From positions 1 through 27,808 of the forward strand of contig CALHMM010000017.1 in the NCBI GenBank assembly GCA_938034715.1: a stretch of DNA of 27,808 nt. The letters are read 5' to 3'. How positions within the stretch are numbered: position 1 is the stretch's first letter; every line of letters starts with the position of its first letter. The translations under genes were made by a program, and so were the position numbers. This document shows positions 15,132-22,541 of the stretch, piece by piece. The notes beneath the pieces were generated by a model. The model did no database searches. It was not told where the DNA came from and saw only the letters and a program-made list of their open reading frames with translations. Origin of the DNA: Minisyncoccota bacterium (GTDB lineage: Bacteria; Patescibacteriota; Minisyncoccia; Moranbacterales; GCA-2747515).

Positions 15132-16049
15132 ATGTACGATATTATTGGAAAAAGGAAGTATACCTATTTATTCTCAGCACTCCTGATGCTAATAAGCATT
15201 GGATCACTTGCCATTTTTGGCCTAAAATTAGGCATAGACTTTGTCGGAGGGACACTACTAGAAGTGCAATCATCCAACGCAAAAGATTTGTCTAGACAAG
15301 CTCTCTGCCAAAAAATTTCACCAAAGATCTGCACAGAAAGTTTCATCGTTCAAGAATCTGAAGACAATAAGGTCATCATCAGGTACAAACAATCCAATGA
15401 ATCAGAAAACCAGGAGGTGCTAGCAGCCATTAGATTGGCAGACCCTGAAATGGAGATTCTGCGAACTGATTTTATCGGAGCTAGAGTTTCTGAGCAATTA
15501 AAGTCCAACACAATCACAGCAATTCTTCTGTCAATTGCAGTAATACTGATATACATAGCATTTGCCTTTAGAAGAATCTCGTTTCCTGTTTCATCATGGA
15601 GTTATGGATTTAGCGCAATCGTTGCATTGGTACACGATGTCCTCATTGTTCTTGGATTCTTTGCAGTTTTCGGACATTTCTTTGATGTAGAGATCGGCAT
15701 TCCATTTATTGCAGCACTCCTTACAATATTAGGTTACTCAATTAACGACACAATCGTCGTATACGATCGCGTACGAGAAAATATTCTTCGAACAAAGAAT
15801 CTTTCCAAGTTCCCACAATTACTCAACCAGTCACTCAATGAAACTTTAGCAAGATCCATGAATACATCCTTGACTGTAGTGGTCGTCCTCGTTGCAATGA
15901 TTATCTGGGGCTCGCCATCACTACTGTGGTTCTCTGTGGCATTACTCATCGGCGTCCTCGCAGGAACGTATTCGTCAATCTTTGTTGCGACAGCTCTTGT
16001 TGTGACTATATACAACTACAAAAAGCGTAAGGGACTATTAAGAGAGTAG
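15132..16049 (+). CDS. secF: Protein translocase subunit SecF
   Basis: 305 residues, partner of SecD. Helix 1 (about 11-31, YLFSALLMLISIGSLAIFGL) is followed by the SecF signature LGIDFVGGTLLEVQ (about 32-45), a periplasmic P4-type domain with RTDFIGARVSEQL, then five membrane helices from about 132. The core motif IPFIAALLTILGYSINDTIVVYDRVREN (about 195-222) carries the Asp used in proton-coupled work, and ARSMNTSLTVVVV is the SecF form of the next helix. The Lys-rich tail is cytoplasmic. Full length. The downstream Met-rich gene is only 36 bases away and probably on the same transcript. Confidence 0.96.
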   Translation: MYDIIGKRKYTYLFSALLMLISIGSLAIFGLKLGIDFVGGTLLEVQSSNAKDLSRQALCQKISPKICTESFIVQESEDNKVIIRYKQSNESENQEVLAAIRLADPEMEILRTDFIGARVSEQLKSNTITAILLSIAVILIYIAFAFRRISFPVSSWSYGFSAIVALVHDVLIVLGFFAVFGHFFDVEIGIPFIAALLTILGYSINDTIVVYDRVRENILRTKNLSKFPQLLNQSLNETLARSMNTSLTVVVVLVAMIIWGSPSLLWFSVALLIGVLAGTYSSIFVATALVVTIYNYKKRKGLLRE

Positions 16050-16085
16050 GAGTGAAGCGCAGTACTAATTTTATCAAATACGCAC

Positions 16086-16466
16086 ATGTTTAACATATTC
16101 AACAAGAAAAAGAAGGATGAAATCCAAATTGAAAAAAAGGAAAAAGTGGACGAGCAAATAAAATCAGCAGAATCCATGATGGGTGGGCAACTACCCGAAA
16201 TTACAGATGAAATGATCGATCAAATGCTAGAAGGAAATCTGCCAGGAATGCCCAAACTAGGGCCTATGCAAAAAATGGCAGTTAAGGGCATAAAAAAAAT
16301 GAGTCCAGACAAGAGGAGAGAGGTGTTCGCTCAGGCAATGGGGAAAATGCAAGAAGATGGTGGAGAGTCAAAAGAGGAAATGCTCAAACAGATTGAACAA
16401 ATGCGAGAGGCAGGACAGCTAAACTCAAAGCAGTACAAGATCGCTAAGAAGAGGCTGGGGTTATAG
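16086..16466 (+). CDS. Met-rich small protein with SHOCT-like C-terminus, SecF neighbour
   Basis: 126 residues, no signal peptide or membrane helix. I do not recognise the whole protein. The N-terminus is basic and helical (Lys/Glu-rich, residues 7-22), the middle is rich in Met, Gly and Pro (EITDEMIDQMLEGNLPGMP, about 38-56, then GPMQKMAVKGIKKMS), and the last ~32 residues (EEMLKQIEQMREAGQLNSKQ and on) look like a SHOCT short helical hairpin. It holds 13 Met in 126 residues. Met-rich flexible helices suit binding of hydrophobic segments, as in the SRP M domain, but there is no real Ffh similarity. Its place behind secD-secF suggests a cytoplasmic role in or near secretion; this is inference. 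Confidence 0.75.
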   Translation: MFNIFNKKKKDEIQIEKKEKVDEQIKSAESMMGGQLPEITDEMIDQMLEGNLPGMPKLGPMQKMAVKGIKKMSPDKRREVFAQAMGKMQEDGGESKEEMLKQIEQMREAGQLNSKQYKIAKKRLGL

Positions 16467-16540
16467 GACACTGATAATTAACTCTACAAACAACCCACTA
16501 TACAAATTTTGAATAGTTCATTAGGGTATAGCAACATATC

Positions 16541-16569
16541 TTGCAAAAAGAGATGATGTATGATACTGT
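16541..16569 (+). promoter_or_regulatory. Weak candidate promoter of the lipoprotein gene
   Basis: TTGCAA (16541-16546) and, after 17 bases, TGA-TACTGT (-10 at 16564-16569) lie 27 bases before the ATG. An overlapping TATGAT (16559-16564) is a better -10 but has poor spacing. Low certainty. Confidence 0.35.
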
Positions 16570-16596
16570 CGAATGTAACCTATTTAAGAAAACATT

Positions 16597-16998
16597 ATGA
16601 AATACCTTTTTATATGCGCAAGTATATTTGTGCTAGCAGGATGCGGCTCCCTCACTAAAAGTGGTGTTGAATCAGACGTTGAAATCGATGCTCCATCAGA
16701 GATCGCAGCACAGAGTGATGAGCTGTCACAACGACAAAATGACGAATTATTCGCACCAGTTGAAGATAATCGGATTAACCTTGAATCTGGCACCACAACT
16801 GAAACTGTTCTAAATATTGAACCTGAGCAGCAAGATAACACTGAATCAGAAAACCCTACCGATCAAATACAAGAGCGCGAAACATCCCAAGTCGATATTA
16901 CACCAAAAGTTGTAGATTCTATCACCAAAAAAGTATCTCCAGTCACAGGACCAGCAATTCCAGAGCAAGAAATGTTGGAGATTCTCAGTAACCAATAG
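16597..16998 (+). CDS. Small acidic lipoprotein
   Basis: 133 residues. The N-terminus is a type II signal peptide: Lys2, a hydrophobic run (YLFICASIFV), and the lipobox Leu13-Ala14-Gly15-Cys16, so Cys16 should be lipidated and the protein anchored outside the cytoplasmic membrane. The mature part is low-complexity, rich in Glu, Asp, Gln, Thr and Ser, with no folded domain that I can name; the last ~30 residues (VDITPKVVDSITKKVSPVTG) are less acidic and could be a small binding segment. It appears to be transcribed alone, with a perfect terminator 26 bases after its stop. Function unknown; a surface spacer or envelope partner is possible. Confidence 0.8.
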   Translation: MKYLFICASIFVLAGCGSLTKSGVESDVEIDAPSEIAAQSDELSQRQNDELFAPVEDNRINLESGTTTETVLNIEPEQQDNTESENPTDQIQERETSQVDITPKVVDSITKKVSPVTGPAIPEQEMLEILSNQ

Positions 16999-17024
16999 AG
17001 TTATATTCATGCAAAACTATAAAG

Positions 17025-17044
17025 GCACCTCTAGAGGTGCTTTT
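17025..17044 (+). terminator. Intrinsic terminator after the lipoprotein gene
   Basis: The perfect palindrome GCACCTCTAGAGGTGC (17025-17040) forms a 6-bp GC-rich stem with a CTAG loop, and TTTT follows. It stands 26 bases after the TAG stop. The reverse strand offers only a short run (CTTTA), so it mainly serves the + strand. Confidence 0.85.
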
Positions 17045-17071
17045 GTAGTAGTCTCAGAATTGCACAATCTA

Positions 17072-17100
17072 TTGATTTAAGAACCTCAAATTGTTATCAT
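17072..17100 (+). promoter_or_regulatory. Promoter of tyrS
   Basis: TTGATT (17072-17077), a 17-base spacer and TATCAT (17095-17100) lie 23 bases before the tyrS ATG. The predicted leader is about 17 bases, too short for a T-box or other riboswitch. An inverted repeat covers the -10. Confidence 0.6.
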
Positions 17101-17109
17101 AATAACAAT
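17090..17109 (+). promoter_or_regulatory. Operator-like inverted repeat over the tyrS -10
   Basis: ATTGTTAT (17090-17097) and ATAACAAT (17102-17109) are perfect complements with a CATA spacer. They span the -10 and the likely start of transcription, where a bound dimeric repressor would block initiation. AT-rich sequence could also give this by chance. Confidence 0.45.
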
Positions 17110-17123
17110 AACATAAATCCATT

Positions 17124-18335
17124 ATGACCATTAATACCGACCCACAAAAAATTGACCAGCTTTTGACGCGTGGTGTGGATGAAGTGATTGACGCTAAGAA
17201 CTTACGAAATAAATTACTTTCCGGAAAGAAGCTTCGTGTAAAGCTAGGAATTGACCCCACTAGTCCTGATCTACATCTTGGACGGGCTGTACCATTACTA
17301 AAATTACGTGACTTCCAGGAGTTAGGACATCAGATCATTTTCCTTGTAGGTAACGCGACGGGAGTAATTGGAGATTCCTCAGACAAGGATGCAGAAAGGC
17401 CAATGCTCACACATGAAGATGTGAAAGAAAACATGAAAAAATACGTGGAACAAGCCGGAAAGATTATTGATTTAGATAAAGCAGAGATTAGATACAACGC
17501 TGATTGGCTCAACAAATTAGGCTACAACGAAATAGGACATCATGCTGACGCTTTCTCACTCCACGAATTCCTCCAAAGAGATAATATCAAGAAACGATTG
17601 GATGCCGGGAAACGCGTCTCACTACGAGAACTCCTATATCCTCTTATGCAAGGATATGATTCCATTGCCTTAGAAGCTGACGTCGAGATCGGAGGTACAG
17701 ATCAGAGGTTTAATCTACTAGCTGGAAGGGTGTTACAGGAACAAGCAGGACAAGAAGCACAAGATATTGTCATGGGAAACATCATTATCGGAACTGATGG
17801 GCGTAAAATGAGTAGTAGTTGGGGCAATACAATCAAGCTCACCGATACTCCAAGAGACATGGGCGAAAAGATCATGAATATGCCAGATGATATTGTACCG
17901 GTCTACTTCGAGAACTGCACACGAATGCCACAAGAATTGATTGATGAAGTATTTAGAGATGCTGACCCTCGTTATCATAAGTTAATTCTTGCTGGAGTCA
18001 TAGTTAATTTCTACCATGGAGAATCCGCGGCATGCGATATTAAGGATTATCTTCAAAAAAAGTTTGTCGATAAAAATTTAGATGTAAGCGAAATAGAGGA
18101 AGTTGAGATTCACAAATGCGAACGGCTTGACTCTTTAGAGACAGTGTCTATCCTCATGGTAAGAAAGGGATATGCCACAAGTAAGAGTGACGCTCAACGA
18201 AAAATAGAACAAGGCGGAGTAAAGCTGGATGGAATCAACGTAAGTCATGGCACGAAAATACTTTCAGAGGATGATGATGGTAAGGTTCTCACAGTAGGGA
18301 AAAAAATTCAGATAAGGTTAAAATGTACAAAATGA
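17124..18335 (+). CDS. tyrS: Tyrosyl-tRNA synthetase
   Basis: 403-residue class I enzyme that charges tRNA-Tyr. The HIGH motif is HLGR (51-54) in PTSPDLHLGRAVPLLKL; the KMSKS loop is KMSSS (228-232). GVIGDSSDKDAERPML and YPLMQGYDSIALEADVEIGGTDQRFN shape the tyrosine and ATP site. An S4 RNA-binding domain closes the chain (about 340-403, TSKSDAQRKIEQGGVKLDG). Sequence and length fit the longer bacterial TyrRS type. It is the only gene in the window that ends in TGA; an in-frame TAG follows two codons later (18339-18341). The next gene starts within its last codons, so translation is coupled. Confidence 0.97.
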   Translation: MTINTDPQKIDQLLTRGVDEVIDAKNLRNKLLSGKKLRVKLGIDPTSPDLHLGRAVPLLKLRDFQELGHQIIFLVGNATGVIGDSSDKDAERPMLTHEDVKENMKKYVEQAGKIIDLDKAEIRYNADWLNKLGYNEIGHHADAFSLHEFLQRDNIKKRLDAGKRVSLRELLYPLMQGYDSIALEADVEIGGTDQRFNLLAGRVLQEQAGQEAQDIVMGNIIIGTDGRKMSSSWGNTIKLTDTPRDMGEKIMNMPDDIVPVYFENCTRMPQELIDEVFRDADPRYHKLILAGVIVNFYHGESAACDIKDYLQKKFVDKNLDVSEIEEVEIHKCERLDSLETVSILMVRKGYATSKSDAQRKIEQGGVKLDGINVSHGTKILSEDDDGKVLTVGKKIQIRLKCTK

Positions 18336-18916
18336 TTGTAGGCATCCAAGGAGGGAGAGGCTCATTCAATGAACAAGCTTTCAGAGCACTGCAAGAACGC
18401 GGTGATCTTGATCCACAAGCAAAACCTAGTTACCTCTTCACAACTCAATCGACACTTCAAGCTGTTCAGGACAACAGTGTTGACTACGGTGTCTTTGCCA
18501 TCTACAACTCAAAATCTAAACTTGTTGCAGAATCCGCCCAAGTTATCGGTCACTATTACTTTGATGTTGTCTCATCGATCACAATACCGATCCAGCATCA
18601 TATCATGATTGCGCAAGGAGCAGACCCACTCAAGATCGACAACCTCATGGGGCACGAAGAAGCTCTGGCACAATGTGCACAGAACCTACAAAAAAAATTT
18701 GCACACATCCCAGCTAGCAGTGGTGAAAATGATCTCAAAGATGGCGCCGGGGTAGCACAAGCAATCAAACAGGGGACTGTTCCAATAACCACCGCCGTTG
18801 TGAGCTCTGAGGCCACAGCGACCACTTTTGGCATGCAAGTGATCGCCTCAAATCTTGCTGACGACCCAAACAATGCCACCACCTTTCTACTAATAAAAAA
18901 CTATTCAATTTCCTAG
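18323..18916 (+). CDS. Prephenate-dehydratase-like protein, no ACT domain
   Basis: 197 residues. It follows the prephenate dehydratase (PDT) fold from end to end: the opening GIQGGRGSFNEQAF (about 7-20) against the family's GPxGTFSexAA, DYGVFAIYNSKSKLVAES (about 55-72) against the ViPiENS-x-G-V motif, then ITIPIQHHIMI, and the end FGMQVIASNLADDPNN-x-TTF. The Glu of PIEN is Tyr here and the Arg of the essential TRF triad is Thr (Thr186-Thr187-Phe188); there is no C-terminal ACT domain. A working phenylalanine pathway enzyme is therefore doubtful. AAGG six bases before ATG 18323 supports this start; ATG 18332 (an ATGA overlap with tyrS) is the alternative. It lies between tyrS and pheS. Confidence 0.8.
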   Translation: MYKMIVGIQGGRGSFNEQAFRALQERGDLDPQAKPSYLFTTQSTLQAVQDNSVDYGVFAIYNSKSKLVAESAQVIGHYYFDVVSSITIPIQHHIMIAQGADPLKIDNLMGHEEALAQCAQNLQKKFAHIPASSGENDLKDGAGVAQAIKQGTVPITTAVVSSEATATTFGMQVIASNLADDPNNATTFLLIKNYSIS

Positions 18917-18929
18917 AAAGCACCTTTTT

Positions 18930-18938
18930 TGATAAAAT
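18930..18938 (+). promoter_or_regulatory. Extended -10 element before pheS
   Basis: TGA-TAAAAT (18930-18938) lies 23 bases before the pheS ATG, the same spacing as for other extended -10 sites here. No good -35 is visible. pheS-pheT may thus be transcribed both from here and from the tyrS promoter. Confidence 0.45.
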
Positions 18939-18961
18939 TAAGTCCAGAATAAAAAACAACA

Positions 18962-19984
18962 ATGCTACAAAAAATCTCACAACTCGAACAATCAGCTCTC
19001 GAAGCAATTAGAGCGGCTACTACCCAGGATGAGCTGGAACAGGTGAGAGTAATCTATCTTGGCAAAAAAAGTGATTTCACAGCAATTATGAAGAGCCTAG
19101 GCTCACTAGATGCGGATCAAAAGCGAGAAATTGGCCCAATAGCAAACGCAGCTCGCAAAAAAGTACAAGAAAAAATCCAGAGCAAACAGCAGGAGCTGGA
19201 AGATGCATTTGATGCGCAAACACAATGGATAGACGTCACCGCCCCCGGTAAAAGAGACAACCTAGGGCATCTCAATCCTCTGAGCATCGTACAGCGAGAT
19301 ATAGAAGACATTTTCACCTCCATGGGATTTGAGATCTCAGATGGCCCAGAAATAGAAACTGAGTACTATAACTTCGATGCAGTGAATGTGCCTGACAATC
19401 ATCCAGCAAGAGATATGCAGGATACTTTTTGGATAGATGCACCAAGAGGTGAAAAGCACGTCCTTCGCACACACACATCTTCAGTGCAAGTTCGCTATAT
19501 GCAACAACACACGCCACCCTACAGAATTATCATCCCAGGTCGTGTTTTCCGACAAGAAGCAACTGACGCGTCTCACGAGCACACTTTCCATCAATTAGAG
19601 GCTCTGGTGGTAGGAGAAAATGTGAGTGTTGCGAACTTTCTTGATATCGCACAATCATTTTTTAGTGCATTCTTTGGCAGAGAGATAAAGGTTCGTCTCA
19701 GGCCAAGTTATTTTCCTTTTGTAGAACCAGGTTTTGAATTCGATATTTCTTGCACCATTTGTAGTGGGGATGGGTGTAGTGCTTGTCAGCGCACTGGCTG
19801 GATAGAAATAGGTGGTGCTGGCATGGTACATCAAAACGTCCTTGAGGCAGGTGGATACGAAAAAGGGAAATACACAGGATTTGCTTGGGGCTTTGGCTTA
19901 GAACGTCTAGCAATGATGAAATACAAAATTGACGACATTAGACACTTTCACAGTGGTGATATACGCGTTAGTGAGCAATTCTAA
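18962..19984 (+). CDS. pheS: Phenylalanyl-tRNA synthetase alpha subunit
   Basis: 340-residue catalytic subunit of the alpha2-beta2 enzyme that charges tRNA-Phe. An N-terminal coiled coil (about 1-85; Gln/Lys/Glu-rich) grips tRNA. The class II core has HLNPLSIVQRDIEDIF (about 103-118), the motif 2 region RTHTSSVQVRYMQ and IIPGRVFRQEATDASHEHTFHQLE, and motif 3 in GFAWGFGLERLAMMKYKIDD near the end. A four-Cys cluster (Cys264, 267, 272, 275) precedes GWIEIGGAGMVHQNVL, as is common in bacterial PheS. Length is normal. pheT follows after 53 bases. Confidence 0.97.
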   Translation: MLQKISQLEQSALEAIRAATTQDELEQVRVIYLGKKSDFTAIMKSLGSLDADQKREIGPIANAARKKVQEKIQSKQQELEDAFDAQTQWIDVTAPGKRDNLGHLNPLSIVQRDIEDIFTSMGFEISDGPEIETEYYNFDAVNVPDNHPARDMQDTFWIDAPRGEKHVLRTHTSSVQVRYMQQHTPPYRIIIPGRVFRQEATDASHEHTFHQLEALVVGENVSVANFLDIAQSFFSAFFGREIKVRLRPSYFPFVEPGFEFDISCTICSGDGCSACQRTGWIEIGGAGMVHQNVLEAGGYEKGKYTGFAWGFGLERLAMMKYKIDDIRHFHSGDIRVSEQF

Positions 19985-20037
19985 TTATCCAATGTTACCA
20001 GACCACTCACCCATGAACTCTTAATGTAGATATACTT

Positions 20038-22392
20038 ATGCTTTATAGTTACAAATGGTTACAGGAACTAAGTCAAACAAAAAAAAGCGCGCAAGAAATT
20101 GCACAGCTACTACTGACACACTCCTTTGAAGTAGAAGATGTCAAACCACAATCTGATGGATTAGAAGATGTATTTGTAGGACATGTCATAGCAGTTCAAG
20201 AGCACCCGCAGGCTGATAAGTTAAAGATTGCAACTGTAGATTTGGGACAAGAAAAACTACAAATTGTTTGCGGAGCACCAAATCTATCCCAAGGACAGAA
20301 AGTGCCAGTAGCAATCGTTGGCGCGAACCTTCCTGGAGATTTTGAAATAAAAATGGCAACAATAAGGGGTGTACAAAGTGCAGGAATGATCTGCGCGCCG
20401 GACGAACTAGGGCTAGGTGATGATCACGACGGTATTATGGTACTTGACCACGATGCCACAATTGGAACATCATTTGCAAAACACATGGAACTTGATGACA
20501 CAATTCTTGACATCGATGTACTACCAAATAGAGCGCATGATGCTCTCTCTCACCAAGGCATGGCTCGTGAAATTGCAATGCTTGAAGGACGCAAAGTATT
20601 ATTTGAAGAAAAAAATCTTTCACAAATTCCTAATGGAATAGAGGTAGAAATTCAAACACCAAACTGTCTTCGTTATGTTGGACTGTCCCTAAACAACATA
20701 ACTATAGAGCCTTCGCCAAAATGGTTACAAAACCGTCTAAAGTCTCTTGGACACAATGCCATTAACAATGTAGTTGACATCACCAACTACATTATGCTTG
20801 AGACTGGGCAACCACTACACGCTTTCTCCCAAGAATATGCATCTCAAATAAACGTACGACAAGCCAAAACAAGCGAGAAAATGACTTTGCTTGATCAAAC
20901 GGAAGTTACTCTTTCCAATGAAGATATTGTCATAACAGATGGTAATCTACCAATAGCACTAGCAGGTATAATGGGAGGTAAAGGGAGTGCAATTACAGAC
21001 ACAACCTCGTCAGTAATGCTAGAGATTGCAAATTTCGACGCACGCAGTGTACGAGCTACAAAATCAAGATATGGCCTACAATCAGATGCCGCCTATAGAT
21101 TTGAACGTGACTTAGACCCTAATCTTGTCGATCAAAGTCTTGCACGAGCAGTCGAATTGTTCGAGCAAATATGTGGTGCAAAAATCTCAGCAATCACGGA
21201 TGTTTATCCTGAACCGATAAAGCAATGGAGCATTGCCTTACCTCACGGAGAGATAGAAAAACTTCTCGGTATCGAAATCGAGCACAGTAATGTACAGAAA
21301 ATTCTTCATGACATAGAGATAACTATTTCTCAAAAAAACGACGTGTATCTATGTCATGTGCCTACAGTCCGCAAAGACCTAAATACACCAGAGGATCTCA
21401 TTGAAGAAATTGGCCGTATCTATGGCTATGATAAAATTCATCCACGACCGCTCAATGAAATCGTAAAGGCCCCCGCAAAAAACGAGCAAAGGCTATTTGA
21501 ACGCACAACAAAAGACTTTCTCATAACGCAAGGTTTTAGTGAGGTACGATCATATTCTTTCTACAGTCAAGATGATGCGATTGCCGTAGGATCGACAGAA
21601 GCACACGTCTCACTTTCAAATCCAATGAGTAGCCAGCAAAAGTATATGCGGCGCACGCTCGCTGTAGGGCTCCTACAATCAGCTTCTCAAAATCAAAGCT
21701 ACAAGAACACAACCCAACTCTTTGAAATAGGCCGACTGTACATTCCCAACAAAACAGGCCTTCCAGATGAGAAGATTGTACTCGGTATCTCAGTAACGGC
21801 AAAATCAGATAATGCCCAGCAGTTCTATGTGTTAAAGGGACTAATTGACAAATATTTCAATTCTCTAGGCATCAAAGATCACTACTACAGCGAAAAAGCT
21901 ACACGAAACACTACTAGTGTAGTAGACTTACATCCCTCGCGACAAGCATCAATTCATCTCCAGTCAGGAAGTGTGGTAGGCTCAATTGGTGAAATAACAA
22001 AAAATACTGCTAAATACTTCACGGTAAAAAATGCGTCTACTGCATTTTGTGAGCTTGATTTAGATCTGATACGGCACATCTCACAAGATCTACACGAATT
22101 TATACCATTAGAGAAGTATCCAGCAGTACAAAGAGATCTATCAATCATTGTTGCTGAACGAACTCGTGTCGCAGATATGGAGCGAATAATTGCTTCTGCC
22201 GGAACAGAGATTCTTCAAAAAATCGATCTCTTTGATCTCTACATAGACAAAGAAAAAGCAGAGAGATCAATGGCATTTCACCTTTCTTTTAGCTCTCCTC
22301 AACGGACGCTTACAGCAAAGGAAGTGGACGCAATCATGGAAGATATCACGTCGACTCTCGAGAACGAAGACGACATCCAAATTAAAAGGTAG
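20038..22392 (+). CDS. pheT: Phenylalanyl-tRNA synthetase beta subunit
   Basis: 784-residue partner of PheS. Order of domains: an N-terminal part, the EMAP-type tRNA-binding domain with FVGHVIAVQEHPQADKLKIA (about 46-65) and VCGAPNLSQGQKVPVA, a B3/B4 editing region around residues 205-375 (NNVVDITNYIMLETGQPLHAF), B5 (about 398-470, ending LIEEIGRIYGYDKI), a degenerate class II core, and the C-terminal FDX-ACB anticodon-binding domain (about 690-784, starting near EKYPAVQRDLSIIV). All usual parts are present, so the enzyme should be complete and able to edit mischarged Tyr. No terminator follows; a new promoter serves htrA. Confidence 0.97.
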   Translation: MLYSYKWLQELSQTKKSAQEIAQLLLTHSFEVEDVKPQSDGLEDVFVGHVIAVQEHPQADKLKIATVDLGQEKLQIVCGAPNLSQGQKVPVAIVGANLPGDFEIKMATIRGVQSAGMICAPDELGLGDDHDGIMVLDHDATIGTSFAKHMELDDTILDIDVLPNRAHDALSHQGMAREIAMLEGRKVLFEEKNLSQIPNGIEVEIQTPNCLRYVGLSLNNITIEPSPKWLQNRLKSLGHNAINNVVDITNYIMLETGQPLHAFSQEYASQINVRQAKTSEKMTLLDQTEVTLSNEDIVITDGNLPIALAGIMGGKGSAITDTTSSVMLEIANFDARSVRATKSRYGLQSDAAYRFERDLDPNLVDQSLARAVELFEQICGAKISAITDVYPEPIKQWSIALPHGEIEKLLGIEIEHSNVQKILHDIEITISQKNDVYLCHVPTVRKDLNTPEDLIEEIGRIYGYDKIHPRPLNEIVKAPAKNEQRLFERTTKDFLITQGFSEVRSYSFYSQDDAIAVGSTEAHVSLSNPMSSQQKYMRRTLAVGLLQSASQNQSYKNTTQLFEIGRLYIPNKTGLPDEKIVLGISVTAKSDNAQQFYVLKGLIDKYFNSLGIKDHYYSEKATRNTTSVVDLHPSRQASIHLQSGSVVGSIGEITKNTAKYFTVKNASTAFCELDLDLIRHISQDLHEFIPLEKYPAVQRDLSIIVAERTRVADMERIIASAGTEILQKIDLFDLYIDKEKAERSMAFHLSFSSPQRTLTAKEVDAIMEDITSTLENEDDIQIKR

Positions 22393-22483
22393 CAAACCTC
22401 TTCCCACACCTTGTAATCAAAGGAACGAAAAATGCTTCCAGAATTTGCGTAGTATAAAGCACACAAGCCTTAACTTCAAAGGG

Positions 22484-22513
22484 TTTACAGGGACATTTTT
22501 TGTATGATAAAAT
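22484..22513 (+). promoter_or_regulatory. Promoter of the htrA gene
   Basis: TTTACA (22484-22489), an 18-base spacer and TGA-TAAAAT (-10 at 22508-22513) lie 28 bases before the ATG at 22542. It is an extended -10 promoter with a good -35 and argues against the TTG start at 22500. Confidence 0.6.
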
Positions 22514-22541
22514 ATTACTTGCAAAAATTATAAAATACTCT

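Noticed and set aside
16086..16466. Fragment of the SRP protein Ffh
   Set aside because: Met-rich like an M domain, but it lacks the Ffh GTPase, the RNA-binding helix-turn-helix sequence and the conserved finger loop; the C-terminus fits SHOCT better.
17000..17123. T-box or other riboswitch before tyrS
   Set aside because: The gap is short, already holds a terminator and a promoter, and the predicted leader is about 17 bases.
22460..22484. Hairpin AAGCCTT / AAGGGTT before htrA as a pheT terminator
   Set aside because: It needs two G-U pairs and no T run follows it.
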